A stretch of 64,000 bases of DNA from an uncultured Dorea sp. GTDB lineage: Bacteria > Bacillota > Clostridia > Lachnospirales > Lachnospiraceae. Shown here piece after piece: positions 1-7,181 of this stretch. Positions within the stretch are counted from its first letter, which is position 1, and every line of letters begins with the position of its first letter. The notes below the pieces were generated by a model, which was not told where the DNA came from, made no database searches, and saw only the letters and a list, made by a program, of their open reading frames with translations. Location: positions 1 to 64,000 of the forward strand of contig CAJTOH010000015.1 in the NCBI GenBank assembly GCA_910577685.1, written 5' to 3'. Made by a program: the position numbers and the translations under genes.

Positions 1-506
1 AAAAAAGCAGCATAATCTTTCGACTTTTTTTGTCCAAAGTATTGACATAGATCCATCTCTGCGTAAATACCGGTCGGTATATAGGGATACGAAAAACGTC
101 CCTCGTTGACCAATGCCGCAATTGTTTTCGGATCCTTTCGGTCATTTTTGTTCGGATTGTTGTCGTCCAGTTCCTTCGATTTCTTAACATGATGGGGATT
201 CACATGCACCGGCTTCATTCCGCTGTCCTGCAGGAATTTCCCTAACGCAAACCAGTAATGTCCGGTCGGCTCCATTCCGGGAATCACAGCAGTTTTGCCA
301 TACTTTTCTGAGAGATCTTCCATCCATGCTTTCAATGTCAGGAATCCCGCTTCCGTATTACTGAATTCTAACGGCTTTTTGCTATACTCATAATTCCTCC
401 AGTCGAAAGCTCTGGCATAATGAGTTTCACTTCCAACATCAATACCAACTATCAAAGTTTTTTCAGTTATGGATGCAATTTTTGCGTTTTGTGTGTTACA
501 ATTCAT
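1..506 (-). mobile_element. IS110-family transposase, N-terminal part (cut by window edge)
   Basis: About 168 codons are visible from ATG 506 to the left edge, with no stop. The product begins with a RuvC-like DEDD core: a GIDVGSETHYA strand (first Asp), then MEPTGHYW (Glu), then a DDNNPNKNDRKDPKTIA segment (last two Asp). This is the pattern of IS110/IS1111 transposases, which act by a bridge-RNA-guided recombination in the IS110 members studied. The serine-containing C-terminal Tnp domain lies outside the window. A GAGAGGT ribosome binding site sits just upstream, inside a hairpin (512-579). The copy may be complete, but this cannot be judged here. Confidence 0.9.
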
Positions 507-511
507 TTTAG

Positions 512-579
512 ATACCTCTCTGTTTAATAAGATTTTTACTAACCGCCAAAGTCAGTAATCTTATTTTACTCTGAGGTAT
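512..579 (-). promoter_or_regulatory. Hairpin at the IS110 left end, covering the transposase RBS
   Basis: Two nested stems are exact: ATACCTC (512-518) pairs with GAGGTAT (573-579), and AATAAGATT (526-534) pairs with AATCTTATT (557-565). The loop can pair further (ACTAAC with GTCAGT). Read toward the transposase, the outer stem holds the ribosome binding site, so read-through transcripts would hide it. The non-coding left end is also where bridge RNAs are encoded in IS110 elements; that role is inference. The next 130 bp (580-710) show nothing I can assign. Confidence 0.6.
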
Positions 580-710
580 TTTTTTTCTCAACCTTCTTTC
601 TTGGAATTCCCTATATTTGAATTATACAGGAAGCTCCTTATCCTCTTTTGTTGATATGGGAAGGCCGCTGTCCTTATGGAACAGTGCCACGCCATCAAAC
701 TGTTTTCAAT

Positions 711-860
711 TTACATGAAATACATATTCTTTGCCTTGAAAGACCGGATCGTGATATAGGCTTCTGCTTCCGGCTGTTTCTCCCGCATCCGCATACAGGC
801 TTCAATCGTCTTCCTCTATGGGCTTTAGCAGATAGTGAAAAGCTGGAGCATTAGCTTCCC
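711..860 (-). pseudogene. Remnant of a LytTR-type response regulator
   Basis: On the minus strand one frame reads NAPAFHYLLKPIEEDD and stops. After a frame change it continues EACMRMREKQPEAEAY, then a short tail, and ends at a TAA at 711-713. The HYLLKPI motif with its conserved Lys-Pro is the end of a receiver domain, as in LytTR regulators. The receiver start and the DNA-binding part are missing. A tandem repeat like that of the intact system lies just upstream (917-949). Confidence 0.5.
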
Positions 861-916
861 CACGGGCAGTTCTTTTCACTTTTTATATCGGCAGAATTTT
901 GGCGCAGTCAGCCGCG

Positions 917-949
917 AGGGAACGAAACCCTATTTGAAAGGGAACGAAA
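917..949 (-). repeat. Tandem 11-bp repeats, LytTR-operator-like
   Basis: AGGGAACGAAA occurs at 917-927 and again at 939-949, an exact repeat with a 22 bp period. Direct repeats about two helical turns apart are the usual layout of LytTR-regulator binding sites. The CGAAA core is shared with the repeats at 4935-4954 and 6956-6995. It lies between a recombinase-like remnant and the broken regulator, matching the order at 6.9-7.1 kb. Confidence 0.45.
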
Positions 950-984
950 TCTTTTTCTTTCCCATAAAAAGTTCAAAATCATCC

Positions 985-1182
985 CTAAAGTTTTTCGCCA
1001 TTCGCCCGATATAGCGGAAACGCAAACCGCCATGTAAGCATATTATCTCTAACCTCCCCGCTTTCCAGCTTATCCTTCACGAACCTCGGCTCATAGTCCT
1101 CACCGCCGAGGACTGCCGCCACAGCTTCCCGCAGCTCGTCATCCATCAGCCTGCGGAACGTGCATCCCCGGCACACCCACAC
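985..1182 (-). pseudogene. Possible serine-recombinase C-terminal remnant
   Basis: The 65-codon open frame reads CRGCTFRRLMDDELREAVA and KDKLESGEVRDNMLTWRF, then stops. A CxxC pair followed by a DELREAVA helix and a short strand-rich tail resembles the ends of large serine recombinases, but I recognise it only by pattern. A shorter, diverged copy (LESMEIRGNMF) lies at 6990-7066. No start codon with a ribosome binding site was found. Confidence 0.35.
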
Positions 1183-1209
1183 CTTCCGCCTCTTTTTCTG
1201 CCCCTTCGA

Positions 1210-1262
1210 AAAGAAGGTGATGGCTGGAAGATCGCGGCGATCTTCCAGCCATCACCTTCTTT
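1210..1262. repeat. 25-bp perfect inverted repeat with 3-nt loop
   Basis: Bases 1210-1234 are the exact reverse complement of 1238-1262, leaving only CGG between. No run of T follows on either strand, so it is not a standard terminator. It sits between two decayed gene pieces. Confidence 0.85.
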
Positions 1263-1280
1263 CTAAAAATCATTTCTATC

Positions 1281-1457
1281 TCACGCCCTCGCGTCAAATC
1301 CGCCCTGCACTTCCCTCCCATTTATCTCACTCCTTGCCGCCTGGTACGCATCATAGTAGGCAGCCTTCAAAGCCCCGTGTACTTCCGTCTCTGCTCTCGA
1401 CTCCTTCTCATGCCAGCCCACGCCCGCCGTGTAGGTCAGTACCTCGTCACCCAGCAT
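1281..1457 (-). pseudogene. Short remnant ending an accessory gene
   Basis: A 58-codon frame from ATG 1457 reads MLGDEVLTYTAGVGWHEKES, then AALKAAYYDAYQAARSEI-like sequence, ending in a TGA at 1281. It has gene-like composition but no ribosome binding site. Its style resembles the C-terminal parts of the DUF3879-type genes at 2-5 kb, so it is probably another decayed member. No function is claimed. Confidence 0.35.
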
Positions 1458-1475
1458 TTATCCTATGCCAAACTT

Positions 1476-1943
1476 CTACTCCTGCTTTTTACCAAGTTTC
1501 TTTACGCATATAAAAACTACTATGGCAGTCGCTATAAGAAATTCTGCGAAAAGAATCTCTTTACCACCTAATACATTAAACTCAAAAAGGAAAAAATGCT
1601 CGATAAAACATACGGCAGCGAATACCAGATATATCACAACTGAAATCATAACACAACCAAAAATCTGTCGCTGTTTTTGTTCCCGTCCCAGCATCATCTG
1701 CTGCCGTTTTTCTAACATTTCAGTTTTTACTGACAAATCATCTATCTCTGATGATTTTAGCAGATAGTCAGTCGTGACATTAAAAACTGCGCTCATTGCT
1801 ACTATTTTTTCCAATTCGGGAGTTGCCTGCCCGCTTTCCCATTTTGAAATAGACTGCCTTGATACATCGAGTTTTTCAGCAAGCTGCTCCTGTGTCATGT
1901 CATTGGCTTTTCGCAAAGTTAATAGTTTTTCTGAAAAATCCAT
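1476..1943 (-). CDS. XRE-family HTH regulator with two membrane helices
   Basis: The product has 155 residues. Residues 1-60 form a Cro/C1-type helix-turn-helix (KLLTLRKANDMTQEQLAEKL, VSRQSISKWESG). A polar linker follows, then two hydrophobic segments around 95-115 and 130-148. This HTH-plus-membrane layout is common in Firmicutes; the family often senses envelope or small-molecule signals, but the ligand is unknown. The start ATG 1943 has AGGAGG ten bases upstream; the longer open frame to 2021 lacks one. An inverted repeat at 1963-1987 lies directly upstream and probably mediates autoregulation. Confidence 0.85.
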   Translation of the reverse strand: MDFSEKLLTLRKANDMTQEQLAEKLDVSRQSISKWESGQATPELEKIVAMSAVFNVTTDYLLKSSEIDDLSVKTEMLEKRQQMMLGREQKQRQIFGCVMISVVIYLVFAAVCFIEHFFLFEFNVLGGKEILFAEFLIATAIVVFICVKKLGKKQE

Positions 1944-1962
1944 ATTATCCTGTCCTCCTTGT

Positions 1963-1987
1963 TTTTGATACCTAAACAATATCAAAA
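1963..1987 (-). promoter_or_regulatory. Inverted repeat upstream of the XRE gene
   Basis: TTTTGATA (1963-1970) and TATCAAAA (1980-1987) form perfect 8-bp arms separated by 9 bp, twenty bases before the XRE start. Spacing and place fit an autoregulatory operator. No experiment is implied. Confidence 0.6.
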
Positions 1988-1990
1988 CCT

Positions 1991-2275
1991 TTAGTTGCGT
2001 TCCATATAGCCCTCTATACATCTGTGCAACCAGTGGTAGAAATCTAAAATCAATTCGTAGAATTTTGCCCTGTCCGGCACGACTTTGGCGACCTCGCTTT
2101 TCCGCAGGGCGAGGAACTTATTTCCCATATAGACATTCTGCGCCGCATCTTCCCTGGCGTATCCGGCTATTTGCTCCCGTAGGGCATCGGACAGCTTCCA
2201 GTCCTTCTTGGATGATGGTTTTCCTGTCTTTTAAATGCCCACCTGATGGCTTTTTGCTATTCCTGTAATATCCAT
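1991..2275 (-). pseudogene. Frameshifted gene of the MDITGI family
   Basis: Translation from ATG 2275 gives MDITGIAKSHQVGI and then a stop. In another frame from about 2230 it continues KTGKPSSKKDWKLSDALREQ, then KFLALRKSEVAKVVPDRAKF, ending with MERN and TAA at 1991. The two parts together look like one short ORF broken by a frameshift and probably an internal deletion. The MDITGI start resembles MNVNGI at 3193 and MNVNVNG at 4818. Function unknown. Confidence 0.5.
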
Positions 2276-2366
2276 TTTCAATCGCCTCTCTCTGATCTGT
2301 CGGAAAATAGGGAATGCCCGCCTTTTGGGGCTATGGCTTGCCGGGGATATAATTTTTTATCCGGAA

Positions 2367-2564
2367 TTAGTCCGCCGCCCTCCAGAACAAACCTTCCGAA
2401 AAAGCCATCCTCTCCATAATGGACTGCGCTTTATCTGACGGGTTATACACTGACAGATTTAAGCAGTCCCAATCAAAAACCAGCAACGCATCTTCCTCCA
2501 CAAACAGGACATTCAGTGTACCTGAATGGTTCCCTGATACACTGGAAAGCCGGGGATGCCTGCC
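2367..2564 (-). pseudogene. C-terminal fragment, unknown accessory protein
   Basis: An open stretch without start reads RLSSVSGNHSGTLNVLFVEE, then LVFDWDCLNLSVYNPSDKAQ and SIMERMAFSEGLFWRAAD, with TAA at 2367. It is bounded upstream by an in-frame TAG (2565-2567). Composition and flow are gene-like, so it is likely the tail of a larger protein, perhaps the one whose N-terminus survives at 3053-3193, with the C_GCAxxG gene now between them. Confidence 0.5.
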
Positions 2565-2584
2565 CTACTTTGTCAGGCTGTGAC

Positions 2585-3013
2585 TTATTGGGGATATTGC
2601 TTTGTAACCTGCAAAATATATTGATATGCAAATTCAATCCCATCACAAGTCAGATTTTCACACATATGTGGTGGATCATTCTCTGAAAAACCCGTAGGGC
2701 GTAGTTCTAAACATCTTAATGAGCCAAATGCTTTTTCAAAAGCTGACGCAAAATTATAACAGGCAGATATTATTTCGTTTTCTGTCTTTCCTAATTTATG
2801 AAGATATATTCCTATAAACATGAGTGTACCTTCAACTATTCCACACTGCGCTCTATATCCTCCGGCGCCATGTAATCCAACAGCAGACCAGATTGTTTGC
2901 GGTTCAACAGCAGTTTCAAATAATTCACTCAAACAGATGATTGCTGTCCTCGCACAGTTTATATCATCGTTCCAGTACAATTCATGTACCCGATTCTTTA
3001 TACGTTCTTTCAT
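2585..3013 (-). CDS. C_GCAxxG_C_C family protein
   Basis: The 142-residue product starts at ATG 3013 (MKERIKNRVHELYWNDDINC), preceded by AAAGGA. It carries NCARTA near residue 19, then GLHGAGGYRAQCGIVEG around 55-70, and later CLELRP and CENLTCDG cysteines. This spaced-cysteine layout is that of the C_GCAxxG_C_C family, thought to be redox-active and found in anaerobes. A typical member of the family is at 12173. Here the usual GCAxxG glycine-rich stretch is altered. It lies between two decayed gene fragments, so it may have been inserted there. Confidence 0.75.
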   Translation of the reverse strand: MKERIKNRVHELYWNDDINCARTAIICLSELFETAVEPQTIWSAVGLHGAGGYRAQCGIVEGTLMFIGIYLHKLGKTENEIISACYNFASAFEKAFGSLRCLELRPTGFSENDPPHMCENLTCDGIEFAYQYILQVTKQYPQ

Positions 3014-3052
3014 AGATATATCCTTTCTCTGCCCCACCCCCGACTCCCCAAT

Positions 3053-3193
3053 TTACCTAAAACCGGGGAGGCCTGCCTTTTCTTCCACCGTTTCCATGAA
3101 TCCCACAGCCCCGGATTCCGCACTTCTTCCTGTCTTTTTTGCCGTGTATCCTGTCAGCGGATATCCCGCCGTCCCTATTCCATTAACATTCAT
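3053..3193 (-). pseudogene. N-terminal fragment of an MNVNGI-type gene
   Basis: From ATG 3193, with GGAGGATGAAAGGAA upstream, the frame reads MNVNGIGTAGYPLTGYTAKK and ends with EEKAGLPGFR and TAA after 46 codons. Strong translation signals on so short a frame suggest a truncated gene. The AGLPGF tail resembles AGIPGFP encoded near 2550 and AGIPYFP near 2310, pointing to several related copies. Confidence 0.5.
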
Positions 3194-3344
3194 TTCCTTT
3201 CATCCTCCATTATCTTTAATATTGCGGCTCCTCTGTCAGTCAGAGCCGCACCCGCTCCCTCGCAATAAGTCCGAGCGGTTCATTGCCTTATAAATCCACT
3301 CCACCTAACTTCTCCGGCCTTCACCTCCTTCCAAATAATCCCCG

Positions 3345-3373
3345 GCAGGGGCGCATGGTTTATGCGCCTCTGC
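3345..3373 (-). terminator. Hairpin after the DUF3879-like gene
   Basis: A 12-bp stem (3345-3356 with 3362-3373, one G-T pair) follows the stop codon of the gene at 3391. The downstream T-run is weak, so efficiency is uncertain. Confidence 0.45.
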
Positions 3374-3390
3374 GGAATAGGGTGTAAAGA

Positions 3391-4053
3391 TTATACTTGT
3401 ATATCCAATGTGCTGCCCGAAGACGTTTTTTTCACAAGAGAGCCGCCTGACTTCACAAGCGAATTGTCAATGGACTCCCTTGTGATTCCGTCCAAAGCCC
3501 CGGACGGAATCGGCTTGTCCGGCTCCCATTTTGGATCAATAGCTTTCACCGCATCAACAAATGCCTGCGTATATGCCCTTTCATACTGCCTTAATGTATT
3601 CCCTGCTGCCAGTCTGTCATTCTTATCCATTTTCCGATACAGATTCAAATATACATCTGAACGCCTTGTAGTGTCTCCATTACCTACACCGTTTTCCTGC
3701 AGAAACTCTTTCTTGGTCAGTTCAAACATCTCATCCCTGCTGCTCTCCGGTATATCAATAATCTTATCCTTTTCTGCACGGTTTTTCTCCGTTACAACCA
3801 AACCTGCCAATCCCGTAACAGGACTGATGTAGTCGCCATCCTTATCATAGCGGCTCATTCTGTTTTTGATTGCCTGAACATTTGTGTACCCAACACCAGA
3901 ACACGTCGCCGACATACTTTTCATTACTGCTTGATACTGCTTGCTATTCGTGTCAATGCCTGCTTTTTTCAGCATTTTCTTTCCACCTTTGCTGTTAATG
4001 GGCATCCCCGATAATTCCTGAAATCTGTTGCTGAAATCTCTTACTATGAGCAT
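3391..4053 (-). CDS. DUF3879-like protein of unknown function
   Basis: The 220-residue product begins MLIVRDFSNRFQELSGMPIN after a GGGAGGTATGGG ribosome binding site and reads cleanly to the stop. It is soluble, polar, and has no signal peptide or membrane helix. I recognise it by its N-terminus as DUF3879-like, a family seen in Lachnospiraceae; no activity is known to me. It includes YDKDGDYISPVTGLAGL around residue 78, reminiscent of a calcium-loop, but this is only a resemblance. It is the only intact member of the cluster transcribed from the region of 4818. Confidence 0.65.
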   Translation of the reverse strand: MLIVRDFSNRFQELSGMPINSKGGKKMLKKAGIDTNSKQYQAVMKSMSATCSGVGYTNVQAIKNRMSRYDKDGDYISPVTGLAGLVVTEKNRAEKDKIIDIPESSRDEMFELTKKEFLQENGVGNGDTTRRSDVYLNLYRKMDKNDRLAAGNTLRQYERAYTQAFVDAVKAIDPKWEPDKPIPSGALDGITRESIDNSLVKSGGSLVKKTSSGSTLDIQV

Positions 4054-4081
4054 ATCCCATACCTCCCTTTACACTTCATTT

Positions 4082-4294
4082 TTAATGCCAAACATACCGT
4101 TCAGCATGGATAAGACCTTCTCCATATGCCACCCTCTTTAGAACCGGAAACCTTATAGGCATCCTTCCAAGCCTGAGCCAGCGGCGCCAACTTCTGCGGC
4201 ACATTGTCCCCTGCAGCTTCTTGTTTACATCCGTAAAAGCCGTCTGCCTGCTCCCTGCCTTGGATACCAGCCTCTTGAACTCGCCTGAAATCAT
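4082..4294 (-). pseudogene. Frameshifted accessory gene
   Basis: ATG 4294 opens MISGEFKRLVSKAGSRQTAF. A better continuation lies in another frame (EAAGDNVPQKLAPLAQAWKD, then AYKVSGSKEG), and a third frame gives KVLSMLNGMFGIK up to the end. At least two indels therefore broke one gene of roughly 70 residues. It sits four bases after the upstream gene, so it was part of the same operon. Confidence 0.6.
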
Positions 4295-4297
4295 TTC

Positions 4298-4818
4298 CTA
4301 AACACCTGCACCGTCAGCCATCTTACGGAACGCCTTATCCAGTCCGGCCAGTTCCTCATCAAGCGTCATCTTACGGAACCCCGTTTCAGAATTTTCATCC
4401 TCCATATAACACTCCGCCGTGCCGTCCTTATAGCCCTGCACGATCTCATCGTAAAGGTTCCCATACGCCCTTACATAGTCCGCAGCCCTGTCCAAAAGGC
4501 TGTATGCGCCGCCGTTATCCCTCTGCCCTTTCAGTTTCCCGGCTTCCTCGGACAGGCGGTATCCGTAACCTGCCCCTATGGACTTTGACGCCTGCACAAT
4601 GGATTCTTTCTGTTTCACCACGCCCTCATAGGTTCTCGCCTTGCCGCCGTTTTGCAGGCTTTCAAGTCCCTCCCTTGAGATTGTGACATTCACCGCCCTG
4701 TCAGCCTGCGGCGACTGCGCCTCCAAAACATTCCTGTCAGGCTTTTGCATCTTCTGTTCCGGAACCATTCGGTTCCCGTCTGCTGTGTGCTTCCATTCAC
4801 ATTCACATTCATAGACAT
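4298..4818 (-). pseudogene. First gene of the DUF operon, frameshifted near its start
   Basis: A good ribosome binding site (GGAGGATGA) precedes ATG 4818, which gives MSMNVNVNGSTQQTGTEW. The frame then changes at a short G/T run near 4768, and the remaining 150 residues (VPEQKMQKPDRNVLEAQSPQ onward, to DGAGV) are open in the next frame. One missing base would explain this. The body is polar and helical (SREGLESLQNGGKA). No family function is known to me. It lies about 100 bp downstream of a LytTR-type repeat. Confidence 0.65.
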
Positions 4819-4914
4819 ACTATCATCCTCCTTGACTTAATATTTTTACGCCAACCATGGCCTGCTGCCGTTTCATAAAATCCATCGGCGGATACACCCG
4901 CATTTCAAATCACG

Positions 4915-4954
4915 ATTACACCAGGTAACTATAAACTGCACGAAATGACCATAA
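4915..4954 (-). promoter_or_regulatory. Tandem 20-bp repeats upstream of the DUF operon
   Basis: ATTACACCAGGTAACTATAA (4915-4934) is followed directly by ACTGCACGAAATGACCATAA (4935-4954). Each unit matches the pair before the response regulator at 6956-6995 in most positions. Being in the gap between the kinase stop and the DUF operon start, it is a likely binding site for the LytTR regulator encoded next door. Confidence 0.6.
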
Positions 4955-4957
4955 AGT

Positions 4958-6196
4958 TTATAACATCACCACCGCCCGGAACTTTTCCTCGTCACAGGAA
5001 ACGGCAAAATCGCCTCCGTATTTATCTGCCACCGCCTTCACATTCAATAGGCCGGCGCCCTCAATGACCTCCACTTTTTCCGTTACAGGGTTCCTTACGG
5101 AGAAGATCAGCTTCCCGCCCTCCTGCACCAGCTTGACATGGATAACAGCCTTCTTTCCCTGCCGCACCACTTTCACACACTCATGGATGGCATTGTCCAG
5201 CAGGTTGGAGAGCAGGATCACCGTCTCCTCCTCATTAAACCGCAGCCCGCCCATGTCGCCCACCCGGAACGTCATGGACACGCCCTGCTCCCTTGCGGCA
5301 TGGAATTTCTGGTTCAGGACTGCGTCCACCACCGGGTGGTTCGTATTGACCGCCGCCATCTCCACCGAAATGCTCTCCGTCAGCCGTTCCGCAAGCGCGG
5401 CGGCAGCCTGCGTGTCACCTTTCTTCAACAACACCTGCATTGTCCTTATCTGGTTCTTGTAGTCATGCATCTTCCTCCCTTGCCGCTCATAGACCGCCTG
5501 CATATCCCGGTAATGGGCAAGCTGGCTTTCCTTCTTCTGGCCTGCCAGCGCGCTTTCCCGGAACAGCTCCTCTTTTTCAAGGATTCCCTGCAACAGCTCT
5601 ATGACAAGGATGTTGATGAATATCAGCCCCACCGACAGAAAAAGGTATGCCGTCTGCACCTTTGCCTCTGCACTGTTACAGAAGAACATAAGCAGCATGG
5701 ATGCCACAGTGAGCAGCGGGATCATGAAAAATTTCAGCCACTCCTTACGGGAAAGCTCTCCATAATTGTTTTGCCCTTTCCATATCCTACGGAGCATAAA
5801 AAGCAGGCAAAACCAAACCACCTTTTTTACAGGCAGAATTAAATGGGATATCCCCTTGCTCAGCATAAATATGTTTTCAATCTGCAGGGAAAAAAGGTCT
5901 ATCAAAAACAGTAGTGAATAATTCAGCATAGAAAAGAAAATACACTGCTTCCAGTCTGCCTCATAAAATACTGCACAGAATGCGATAAAAACGAGGATTA
6001 TCAGCATAGCCTTGATTCCCATTAAATCAAAATAGCCTCCAAATAGCGCCACTACCATGCTGGCAAAATACAAAACAACATATCTGCACTTTCCCCACTG
6101 TCCTATACTTTTTTTCTTCAAAAAGGTATCAAAGAAATATATGCTCCCCCATGCCTCTACCGCCATGATACAGAATGAAAGTATCCACAATGCCAT
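4958..6196 (-). CDS. AgrC-like GHKL sensor histidine kinase
   Basis: The 412-residue protein has about six hydrophobic helices in residues 1-200 and then a cytoplasmic region with HDYKNQI near residue 244, the phospho-accepting His of the AgrC/VirS-type (HPK10) kinases. A GHKL ATPase follows, with LLSNLLDNAIHE (N box) and GAGLLNVK (G box); the domain seems complete to VVML at the end. The start ATG 6196 has GGAG five bases upstream; a GTG six bases earlier overlaps the regulator stop. It pairs with the LytTR regulator. No AgrB or peptide gene is visible nearby, so the signal is unknown. Confidence 0.9.
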   Translation of the reverse strand: MALWILSFCIMAVEAWGSIYFFDTFLKKKSIGQWGKCRYVVLYFASMVVALFGGYFDLMGIKAMLIILVFIAFCAVFYEADWKQCIFFSMLNYSLLFLIDLFSLQIENIFMLSKGISHLILPVKKVVWFCLLFMLRRIWKGQNNYGELSRKEWLKFFMIPLLTVASMLLMFFCNSAEAKVQTAYLFLSVGLIFINILVIELLQGILEKEELFRESALAGQKKESQLAHYRDMQAVYERQGRKMHDYKNQIRTMQVLLKKGDTQAAAALAERLTESISVEMAAVNTNHPVVDAVLNQKFHAAREQGVSMTFRVGDMGGLRFNEEETVILLSNLLDNAIHECVKVVRQGKKAVIHVKLVQEGGKLIFSVRNPVTEKVEVIEGAGLLNVKAVADKYGGDFAVSCDEEKFRAVVML

Positions 6197-6198
6197 GA

Positions 6199-6882
6199 TC
6201 ACTCCGCCCCCTTAAACAATGTATACTGCCGCTTCACTTCCGGGTATCTGGACTTTGGCACGGATATCTCCTTCCCCGTGGTCAGGACCATGACATAGCT
6301 GCTGAGTTTCCCGATGTACCTCATATTGATAAGGAAGCTCTGGTGTATCCGCACGAAGCCCATCCCTGCCAGTTCCGCCTCCAGCTCACCCATCTTCTTA
6401 TAGATGCTGTACGTCTCCCCCGCTGTGTAGAACACATTCTTGTGCTTGCTCGTCTCAATATAGATGATATCGTCCACCCGGAGACGCACGTTCCCCTCCA
6501 CGAAACCGAACTCCACCACCCGCTCCTCCCGCAGGATGTCATTCAGACACTCCGGCAGTGTCTGCTCCAGATCATCCTTTAAGAGGAACCGGCTGGCCTT
6601 CACCTTGTACCCGTCCAGCGCATAGTTCACATAGGCAGTCACCAGCACGATATGTACCTTTGGGCATTCCGCCTTGATCTTCCCCGCCGCCTCCAGACCG
6701 TCCATGCCCTTCATGTTGATGTCGAGGAACACGATGCCACATTCCCGTACATACCCCATATCCGCATAAAGCTCCGCGCCGGAGCCGTATTCCCTTATTT
6801 CAAAATCATGGCCGCAGGCTTCCAGCAGCGCCCGCAGTGCGCTCCTGTCCTCCCTGCTGTCATCACAGACCGCTATCTTCAT
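6199..6882 (-). CDS. LytTR-family response regulator (AgrA-like)
   Basis: The 227-residue product starts MKIAVCDDSREDR at ATG 6882, which follows GGGGGAAATGCG; the longer GTG start at 6915 has no ribosome binding site. The receiver has CDD at 7-9, LDINMKGMDG as phosphorylation loop, and a KASRFLLKDD end where the usual Lys-Pro is Lys-Asp. A LytTR DNA-binding domain follows (IIYIETSKHKNVFYT, FVRIHQSFLINMRYI). It overlaps the kinase gene by a few bases and is transcribed first. Tandem repeats at 6956-6995 lie 74 bp upstream, suggesting autoregulation. Confidence 0.92.
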   Translation of the reverse strand: MKIAVCDDSREDRSALRALLEACGHDFEIREYGSGAELYADMGYVRECGIVFLDINMKGMDGLEAAGKIKAECPKVHIVLVTAYVNYALDGYKVKASRFLLKDDLEQTLPECLNDILREERVVEFGFVEGNVRLRVDDIIYIETSKHKNVFYTAGETYSIYKKMGELEAELAGMGFVRIHQSFLINMRYIGKLSSYVMVLTTGKEISVPKSRYPEVKRQYTLFKGAE

Positions 6883-6955
6883 CGCATTTCCCCCCAATTC
6901 TGTGTTTTTCTCCACTATAAATTATATCGGATTATAGGGTATCCTATCAAATCCC

Positions 6956-6995
6956 ATTGCACGAAACTCCCATAAATTGCACGAAATGACTATAA
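6956..6995 (-). promoter_or_regulatory. Tandem 20-bp repeats upstream of the LytTR regulator
   Basis: ATTGCACGAAACTCCCATAA (6956-6975) and ATTGCACGAAATGACTATAA (6976-6995) match at 16 of 20 positions and are head to tail. Position and periodicity fit a LytTR operator. Confidence 0.6.
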
Positions 6996-7066
6996 GCGCA
7001 CAGCCGATACTGGCCGTGTAAACATATTACCTCTTATTTCCATGCTTTCCAAGTGATTTCCGTTAT
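6990..7066 (-). pseudogene. Short remnant similar to that at 985-1182
   Basis: The frame HLESMEIRGNMFTRPVSAVR and a TAG at 6990 resembles KLESGEVRDNMLTWRF of the first remnant, and the DNA also aligns. In both places the remnant ends next to a tandem repeat and a LytTR regulator. This suggests two copies of one ancestral arrangement. Confidence 0.4.
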
Positions 7067-7092
7067 CAGTCCGGCCGGCCTGGAAAAAGAAG

Positions 7093-7131
7093 ACCGCCGC
7101 ATATGGCGGATGAAGTCCATAGTGCGGCGGT
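7093..7131 (-). terminator. Hairpin after the SDR remnant
   Basis: ACCGCCGCA (7093-7101) pairs exactly with TGCGGCGGT (7123-7131); on the minus strand a T-rich stretch (CTTCTTTTTCC) follows. Confidence 0.5.
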
Positions 7132-7181
7132 TAGCTTTTGTATATATCATCATAAATATTTGTTCTCACATACGTTGCTGA

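Noticed and set aside
648..854. 68-codon plus-strand frame at the left island
   Set aside because: No ribosome binding site; the opposite strand encodes the LytTR receiver remnant.
6883..7180. Search for an AgrD/AgrB-like signal peptide cassette
   Set aside because: No small ORF with a plausible processing motif or membrane protease was found near the LytTR pair.
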